Assembly: GCA_026413225.1 (NCBI GenBank) | Contig: CM048554.1 | Location: forward strand, 11,879,463-11,943,462 | Source of the DNA: Otis tarda | Lineage: Eukaryota; Chordata; Aves; Otidiformes; Otididae | DNA: 64,000 nt | Direction: 5' to 3' | Shown here: positions 61,001-64,000 of the stretch, in pieces | How positions within the stretch are numbered: position 1 is the stretch's first letter | How the letters are laid out: each line of letters opens with the position of its first letter | Notes under the pieces: generated by a model | What the model saw: the letters and a program-made list of their open reading frames with translations, nothing else | Database searches by the model: none | What the model was told of the DNA's origin: nothing | Made by a program: the position numbers and the translations under genes

Positions 61001-64000
61001 TTAAAACTCGAAGCGATCCTTCACACATTACTTTATCAATTTTGGAGATTTTCTCTCTAAGTAATTTTACAGCCTGGGAGGTTTTCCTGAGGTAGTCCTG
61101 CAACTCATGCTGAGAGGTCATTGCATGAAAAAATGCTTCTGAGCGCAGAGAAATCTGATGAGCAATATTGACTTCCACAATGTCCAGATAATGGCTCAGC
61201 TAGAAAGAGGATGAAGGAGGAAAAACAAACAGCGTTGTTATGACTTGATAAGTTTATCACTATGCAAACCTACTTTAAGGGTATTTGTCTCATTGTATCA
61301 TGAGGAAATTTTGCTAATAAAAATTAAAACCTTTTGTCAGATTAGCAAGCAAATAACTACTCATCGTGGTTTGATCATTTGTTTTTAAATGAGCTCAAAA
61401 TCACTTTGGGAAGGCCAACTTGACACCCCTCCTGCTTGAAAATTACACGGCAGAAAAGCAAATAATTTTCAAGTACCCAAGCTTTCGTACCACACGGTTG
61501 CACACCGGCACTGTCACAACATGGCCACTGACCAGGAGACAGCTCTGGATACTGGCTTGCAAGTAAGACCAGTATACGCACGCAAATACGCTATGTACTT
61601 TGGATCACTGAAGCTGCTGAAGGTGCAGCCTGACCATACTTGATGACATGGCTTTGGAATGGCTCTGTCATTTAAAAGGCTGTAGTATCTCCTTTGTAGA
61701 AAAATCCTCAGTATATCTCTGGCTGCAGTTGTTTTTTGCCAACCAGCTGGAGTTCCTATTAAGCATATTTCATGTACACTGGCACTGTGGGATTCCCAGA
61801 GACAGAGTACGTCTACATGTTTAGAACCTGAACTTCAAATTCTTTATGTCAAACAGTTAACAGAGAGGGTTGGCCTGGTTATTTGAGCTGTAAAAGCTCT
61901 GTGTTCTGGCTTATGCTGAATATGCAAACTCAAAGGACTGAGGTATTAGGATGCTCATCTGAATGCTAATACTCAGATGACCTGGTTTCTAGGAGGTGCC
62001 GAGCACTCAAACCTCATGCTGAATTTCAAAAGGCCCACCCAGGGACAGAAAGAAAATCAGCTGGAGAACATTTCCTTCTTACAGTTATTTTCATCCTGCA
62101 CGTATTTAACACTGGGGATTTATACAACATGCAAAACCATCTTTATGCAATACATTCAATCAAAAATCTCCTCCACCAAACAGCCGTGACACACCTAGCC
62201 TACAGGAAAAGCTGAGACAGACTGTGACACAGGGATCAGAGAAAGGGTTATTATGATCATTTCTTTATGTGATTGTACCAACCAGATGCCCCAGGTCCCT
62301 TCACTATGCTAAGCAAAGTAGAACAAACAGAACAAAATGATAGTACCTGCCTCAAAGAGCTTACAGTTCCACTGTAGGGTAAGACATGGAAGGAGGTAAG
62401 GAGGAAAAAAACGTCAGGGGGAAATTGTTCAAGTAGATCAGCAGCAGTCCAAAAGCACTAACAGCCTAAGTACATGTGCTTAAGGTAGAATTTTCCAAAT
62501 TCTGTTGAAAAATAGTGCCTGGAGCTAAGGATAATTGTGGCAGCAGGGTGCCTATTTACACATGGTAAGCGGAAACCCCGTGGAGTTCAGAGCCTTTAAA
62601 AAGTAAAACAAAAAAACTGGGCCCGTTTCAGTAACAAGAAGCAGCGTAATAATTTGTTTATCAGGCATGTGGCTTTGGAGGCAACAGAACTGTTTTATAC
62701 TCTTCAGGCATTTCTATCACCTCTCCAAAGAAGCACAGCTCTCAGCTATCCAAAGCCTTATTTTCACTCCACTGCACCAGAAAGCGCTCTCCTTTGCTCA
62801 AAGTCCATGTTGAGTGTCCATCCTGCTGCTGCCAGGCTTACTTTGCGAGTCTAAAGCACACGCCAGTCACTGCTTTTTCATCTTCACAAAGTAACTGCCA
62901 CAAGAAACTCCAAAGAAGTATTCCTCCAACTTTAGATATAGAAGACAATCCAATGAAGGATCAAGTTAGCCTCCAGCAGAGCCTGTCTCTTCCTCCTGAC
63001 TGCAGGGAGAGCAGGAAGACTAACTCCCAGAAATTTGGAAACATCTTCCAGATTTCATGTTATTTTTTCCTCAAGGAACTTCATTACTTTGCCCCTACCC
63101 CTCAGCTACAAGAAGCTTTAGTAGGTTACACAGGAAGGAAAATTAAAGTTAGAAAACAGACTCCAAAATTACATAGATTTTCTGTAAGCATTTTGTGAGT
63201 ATTTGCACCATAAAAATGATTCAATATGGGATTCTCTAAACTGTAATTAACAACAACAAAAATACCAGGTAAAGACTTCTGTTTCCAATATGACAGAAGC
63301 AGTTCTGCTTTCCTGCTCTCCAATGCACTCAAGTCCATTCTGCAAAAATGGTTCAGTGCAGATGACATGACAACAAAAGATAAGAGGACATATAAGATGA
63401 CAATTCCTGACATACAAAACCTTAGAATTTAGTATTTCTTTTAGCACAGAAACCACAGTGCCTTGAATCCTGAGTTTTTCTGAGATGTAAGAAAACAACA
63501 GTCTTAACAGACAGTGTACAACCTCTAGCCTCCCTTCTCATGGAATTGCTCTTCCTTCTTACCAAACAGCTCCACATCTCTGACGTTCCCAATAAATACC
63601 TGCTTCACCACGTTTTAGCGGTCATGAAGAGCAAGTTATTATGCCATATACAGATTCTTTTTTTCCAGATTTGACAGACAGATTTAGCAGGGGAAAAAAT
63701 TTGTCTTTCAGTATGATGCTTCCCACGTTGTTTACTAACAATCTGCAACCTGATGTAAAATAAGAGTAACAAAGCCCACAACAGTGATGTCACAAGCAGC
63801 ATGACAGAACAGCAGCAATGGAGTTTCTCTGTAGTAACAGCTGTGATGGATAATGATATCTTGTATCAAAGTTGTACCTTTTCTTGAAGTAACTTGGAGG
63901 AAGCTGCATCACGATTTCCTTTTCCACCAGCAGTACTAAAATGAGACCATGGTAAAACGGCATTAAATGTTAAAGAATCTTCCAAGGCAAAATCTGGTTT
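30906..64000 (-). CDS. VPS54: Vacuolar protein sorting-associated protein 54 (GARP subunit), 18 coding exons, N-terminus beyond the window
   Basis: VPS54 is the subunit specific to the GARP complex (with VPS51, VPS52 and VPS53), which tethers endosome-derived vesicles at the trans-Golgi network. Reading from 64000 leftward, 18 exons join in phase through GT-AG introns into 809 codons plus TGA at 30906-30908. The peptide runs from [10 protein letters not shown] to AEIWEQKR and aligns end to end with vertebrate VPS54. The human protein has 977 residues, so about 168 N-terminal residues are off the edge. Window residues ~42-300 are the coiled-coil and helical Vps54 N-terminal region ([23 protein letters not shown]). 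Residues 300-412 include a serine- and acid-rich linker ([14 protein letters not shown]). The C-terminal helical domain spans ~600-809. The leucine mutated in the wobbler mouse (L967Q) is intact at 30939-30941. No break is seen; the gene should be functional. Confidence 0.96.
31012..32973 (-). other. VPS54 last intron
   Basis: 1.96 kb of intron; no recognisable repeat. Open frames on the + strand (for example 31017-31412) have no recognisable similarity and are judged to be chance. Confidence 0.85.
32974..33068 (-). CDS. VPS54: VPS54 coding exon (penultimate)
   Basis: It encodes window residues 744-774 and two bases of Gly775, reading [20 protein letters not shown], then [11 protein letters not shown]. 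The acceptor is TTCTAG and the donor GTACGT. A 13-base A run lies just downstream in the intron on the + strand. Confidence 0.96.
33069..33991 (-). other. VPS54 intron
   Basis: 923 bases, canonical ends, nothing else recognised. Confidence 0.88.
33992..34099 (-). CDS. VPS54: VPS54 coding exon
   Basis: It encodes window residues 708-743 ([20 protein letters not shown], then [16 protein letters not shown]), part of the C-terminal helical domain. The donor is GTGAAT. It is phase 0 at both ends. Confidence 0.97.
36340..37441 (+). pseudogene. CR1 ORF2 reverse-transcriptase remnant
   Basis: Three open segments (36337-36594, 36444-36869 and 37017-37223, then 37226-37441 in another frame) correspond to consecutive parts of the CR1 polyprotein. 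They are separated by a one-base deletion after GIPWG, stop codons and a second frameshift. The catalytic box reads FTND. This is a dead copy. Confidence 0.9.
36340..37496 (+). mobile_element. CR1 LINE retrotransposon, 5'-truncated, degenerate
   Basis: The element is antisense to VPS54. It covers the middle and end of CR1 ORF2 and the 3' end. Reverse-transcriptase sequence is recognisable: [19 protein letters not shown], then FTNDTKL where functional copies have an F/Y-A-D-D box. Further along are [21 protein letters not shown] and the ORF2 C-terminus RFRLDIRKK...[10 protein letters not shown]. The 3' end has GTCCCTTCCAACCC and TTCTATGATCCTATGATTCT. The element cannot move: it lacks the 5' part, has frameshifts near 36530 and 37223, in-frame stops near 36868 and 36979, and an altered catalytic box. 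Confidence 0.95.
38864..38944 (-). CDS. VPS54: VPS54 coding exon
   Basis: It encodes window residues 681-707 ([20 protein letters not shown], then FDKLLSK). The donor is GTAATG. It is separated from the upstream exon by a 111-base intron. Confidence 0.96.
39056..39177 (-). CDS. VPS54: VPS54 coding exon
   Basis: It encodes window residues 640-680, reading [20 protein letters not shown], then [20 protein letters not shown]. This is one of the best conserved VPS54 stretches. The donor is GTAATT. Confidence 0.97.
39178..40732 (-). other. VPS54 intron
   Basis: 1.6 kb. It contains an A-rich tract at about 39287-39315, which reads as a T-rich run upstream of the acceptor in the transcript. Nothing else is recognised. 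Confidence 0.85.
40733..40820 (-). CDS. VPS54: VPS54 coding exon
   Basis: It encodes window residues 611-639 and one base of codon 640 ([20 protein letters not shown], then LKTITTKNL). The donor is GTAAGG. Confidence 0.97.
40821..44205 (-). other. VPS54 intron
   Basis: 3.4 kb. It contains a T15 run at 42023-42037 and a TA/CA microsatellite at 43533-43603. A 168-codon open frame on the + strand (41855-42361) spans the T run, has no recognisable similarity and is treated as chance. Confidence 0.85.
43533..43603. repeat. TA/CA compound microsatellite
   Basis: Alternating TA and CA blocks with a short TAGATAGG tail, about 70 bases, likely polymorphic. Confidence 0.85.
44206..44311 (-). CDS. VPS54: VPS54 coding exon
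   Basis: It encodes the last base of Gly575 and residues 576-610 ([20 protein letters not shown], then [15 protein letters not shown]). The donor is GTATGG. Confidence 0.97.
44312..46106 (-). other. VPS54 intron
   Basis: 1.8 kb of AT-rich intron. A 72-codon open frame on the - strand (45249-45467) has no ATG-led conserved match and no clear splice sites. Confidence 0.8.
46107..46170 (-). CDS. VPS54: VPS54 coding exon (short)
   Basis: 64 bases encoding window residues 554-574 and two bases of 575 ([20 protein letters not shown], then V). It is supported by continuity with the human sequence SGATEERKPAEVLIVEGQ. The donor is GTAAGG. Confidence 0.95.
46171..46943 (-). other. VPS54 intron
   Basis: 773 bases. 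It contains an A/GAAA low-complexity tract at 46755-46800; nothing else is recognised. Confidence 0.87.
46755..46800. repeat. A-rich and GAAA repeat
   Basis: A run of A with GAAA units (four in tandem) on the + strand, reading as a T/C-rich tract in the VPS54 transcript. Confidence 0.8.
46944..47056 (-). CDS. VPS54: VPS54 coding exon
   Basis: It encodes the end of Ser516 and residues 517-553 plus one base, reading [20 protein letters not shown], then [17 protein letters not shown]. The donor is GTATGT. Confidence 0.97.
47057..47888 (-). other. VPS54 intron
   Basis: 832 bases. It includes a G/T-rich tract on the + strand at 47446-47562 made of irregular GGTTTT-like units. Confidence 0.85.
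47446..47562 (+). repeat. G/T-rich low-complexity tract
   Basis: Long runs of T broken by GG and GGG, with almost no C or A in the first half. Similar tracts are at 54929-55007 and 56121-56240. Confidence 0.7.
47889..48070 (-). CDS. VPS54: VPS54 coding exon
   Basis: It encodes window residues 456-515 and two bases of Ser516 ([20 protein letters not shown], then [20 protein letters not shown]). The acceptor is ATATAG and the donor GTATCT. Confidence 0.96.
48071..48499 (-). other. VPS54 intron
   Basis: 429 bases with GT-AG ends; nothing recognised inside. Confidence 0.9.
48500..48629 (-). CDS. VPS54: VPS54 coding exon
   Basis: It encodes the last base of Met412 and residues 413-455 ([20 protein letters not shown], then [20 protein letters not shown]). 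The donor is GTAAGG. Confidence 0.96.
48630..50577 (-). other. VPS54 intron with CR1 fragment
   Basis: 1.9 kb. It contains the CR1 3' fragment at 49258-49428. The 108-codon open frame at 50142-50468 on the - strand is intronic and unrecognised. Confidence 0.85.
49258..49428 (+). mobile_element. CR1 LINE 3'-end fragment with internal microinversion
   Basis: It matches the end of CR1: GAGAGGTGGTGGATGTCCC, then CAAGGCCAGGTTGGAC, GAGCAACCTG, and AAGGTCCCTTCCAACC with TTCTATGA. It is antisense to VPS54. The 20 bases at 49359-49378 are the reverse complement of the corresponding segment in the copies at 6290-6309 and 37412-37431, while both flanks are in the normal orientation. Confidence 0.93.
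50578..50915 (-). CDS. VPS54: VPS54 coding exon with serine-rich acidic linker
   Basis: It encodes window residues 300-411 and two bases of Met412. It starts [20 protein letters not shown] and continues through [19 protein letters not shown] into [20 protein letters not shown] and a following Ser/Thr/Glu-rich run. The second half is low-complexity and probably disordered, a likely phosphorylation-rich linker between the N- and C-terminal parts. It is one residue shorter than human in the less conserved segment. The donor is GTAAGT. Confidence 0.97.
50916..51392 (-). other. VPS54 intron
   Basis: 477 bases of plain intron. Confidence 0.9.
51393..51489 (-). CDS. VPS54: VPS54 coding exon
   Basis: It encodes the last base of Lys267 and residues 268-299 ([20 protein letters not shown], then [12 protein letters not shown]). 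The donor is GTATGA. Confidence 0.97.
51490..53315 (-). other. VPS54 intron with older CR1
   Basis: 1.8 kb, of which about 750 bases (52200-52945) are a diverged CR1 in the VPS54 sense direction. The rest is AT-rich and unremarkable. Confidence 0.85.
52200..52945 (-). mobile_element. Diverged CR1 LINE copy
   Basis: Read on the + strand it follows the reverse complement of CR1 from the 3' region into ORF2. Landmarks are GTGTTTGACCATCCTCACAG, CATTGTCCCTTGTCC, CTGGAGAGGGACCCAGCTCC, then GCCCAGGCTGCAGCTGCAAG, CTCCACCAGGACCCCCAGGT, and GACTTTGCCTTTGCTGGGCT with GTGAGGTTCCTGCCGG. Many indels and the lack of a long open frame indicate an old inactive insertion. It is a different subfamily or age class from the 36-kb copy. 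The boundaries are approximate. Confidence 0.85.
53316..53371 (-). CDS. VPS54: VPS54 coding exon (short)
   Basis: 56 bases encoding window residues 249-266 and two bases of Lys267 ([18 protein letters not shown]). The acceptor is TTGACAG and the donor GTAAGT. It matches human CVINKVSQTEEIDTDVVVK. Confidence 0.95.
54929..55007 (+). repeat. G/T-rich low-complexity tract
   Basis: TTTG units and T runs interrupted by GG/GGGG on the + strand; in the VPS54 transcript this reads as A/C-rich. Confidence 0.7.
55386..55408. repeat. A homopolymer (23)
   Basis: Uninterrupted A run on the + strand; a T run in the VPS54 transcript. Confidence 0.85.
56121..56240 (+). repeat. G/T-rich low-complexity tract
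   Basis: The + strand is almost only G and T for about 120 bases with GGGG, GGGGGG and long T runs. This is the third such tract in VPS54 introns. Confidence 0.7.
56577..56684 (-). CDS. VPS54: VPS54 coding exon
   Basis: It encodes window residues 213-248 ([20 protein letters not shown], then [16 protein letters not shown]). The acceptor is CAATAG and the donor GTAAGC. It is phase 0 at both ends. Confidence 0.97.
57263..57392. repeat. AT-rich minisatellite flanked by a 26-bp direct repeat
   Basis: The 26 bases at 57263-57288 (starting GAACGAGGAATATATATGC) recur exactly at 57367-57392, 104 bases later. Between them lie TA-rich units, including a perfect 28-bp palindrome at 57315-57342 centred on ATATAT between TTC and GAA. 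Confidence 0.85.
57669..57688. repeat. A homopolymer (20)
   Basis: Uninterrupted A run on the + strand, about 150 bases after the VPS54 exon acceptor of the next intron when read on the - strand. Confidence 0.8.
57835..57961 (-). CDS. VPS54: VPS54 coding exon
   Basis: It encodes the last base of Arg170 and residues 171-212 ([20 protein letters not shown], then [20 protein letters not shown] and EE). The donor is GTATGT. Confidence 0.97.
57962..60813 (-). other. VPS54 intron
   Basis: 2.9 kb of intron; no repeat family or extra exon recognised. Confidence 0.85.
60814..61199 (-). CDS. VPS54: VPS54 coding exon (largest)
   Basis: It encodes window residues 42-169 and two bases of Arg170. It reads [20 protein letters not shown], then [20 protein letters not shown] and ends [12 protein letters not shown]. 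Its helical, coiled-coil-like character fits the GARP-assembly region of Vps54. The acceptor is TTTCTAG and the donor GTAAGT. Confidence 0.97.
61200..63877 (-). other. VPS54 intron
   Basis: 2.7 kb of intron; several chance open frames but nothing recognised. Confidence 0.85.
63878..64000 (-). CDS. VPS54: VPS54 coding exon, cut by the window edge
   Basis: It encodes 41 codons up to the edge, reading [20 protein letters not shown], then [20 protein letters not shown] and K, with donor GTACAA. It matches human from about residue 168. The exon probably continues past 64000; upstream exons and the promoter are outside. Confidence 0.95.

Overview
This window is ordinary vertebrate nuclear DNA, almost certainly from a bird. 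Its interspersed repeats are CR1 LINEs, including one long 5'-truncated copy with reverse-transcriptase sequence; no Alu, L1 or other mammalian repeat is recognisable. The two genes are single-copy, intron-rich and highly conserved. I cannot name the species from the sequence.

Layout: positions 1-2930 are AT-rich intergenic DNA with no gene I can support. Positions 2930-4060 are a CpG island that forms the UGP2 promoter. UGP2 (UTP-glucose-1-phosphate uridylyltransferase) lies on the + strand. Its ten coding exons between 4130 and 28728 join in phase into 508 codons, the length of the human long isoform. Positions 28729 to about 29700 are its 3' UTR. A short gap follows. VPS54 (a GARP tethering-complex subunit) then runs on the - strand from its stop codon at 30906 to the right edge. 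Eighteen consecutive coding exons are present and join in phase into 809 codons plus stop. The first ~168 residues and the promoter lie beyond position 64000. The two genes are convergent (tail to tail), with facing poly(A) signals in the gap.

Repeats: a degenerate CR1 with reverse-transcriptase sequence sits antisense in a VPS54 intron (36340-37496). An older CR1 lies in the opposite orientation at 52200-52945. Two short CR1 3' ends are at 6256-6361 and 49258-49428. Homopolymer tracts, AT/CA microsatellites and G/T-rich tracts fill parts of the introns.

The two genes do not form a functional system. UGP2 makes cytosolic UDP-glucose for glycogen, glycosylation and glucuronidation. VPS54 acts in endosome-to-trans-Golgi retrograde transport. 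I found no undescribed biological system. The observations most worth checking are a 20-bp microinversion inside a CR1 copy (49359-49378), a possible alternative terminal exon in UGP2 intron 3 (12468-12578), the dual-start architecture of UGP2, and the facing poly(A) signals between the genes.
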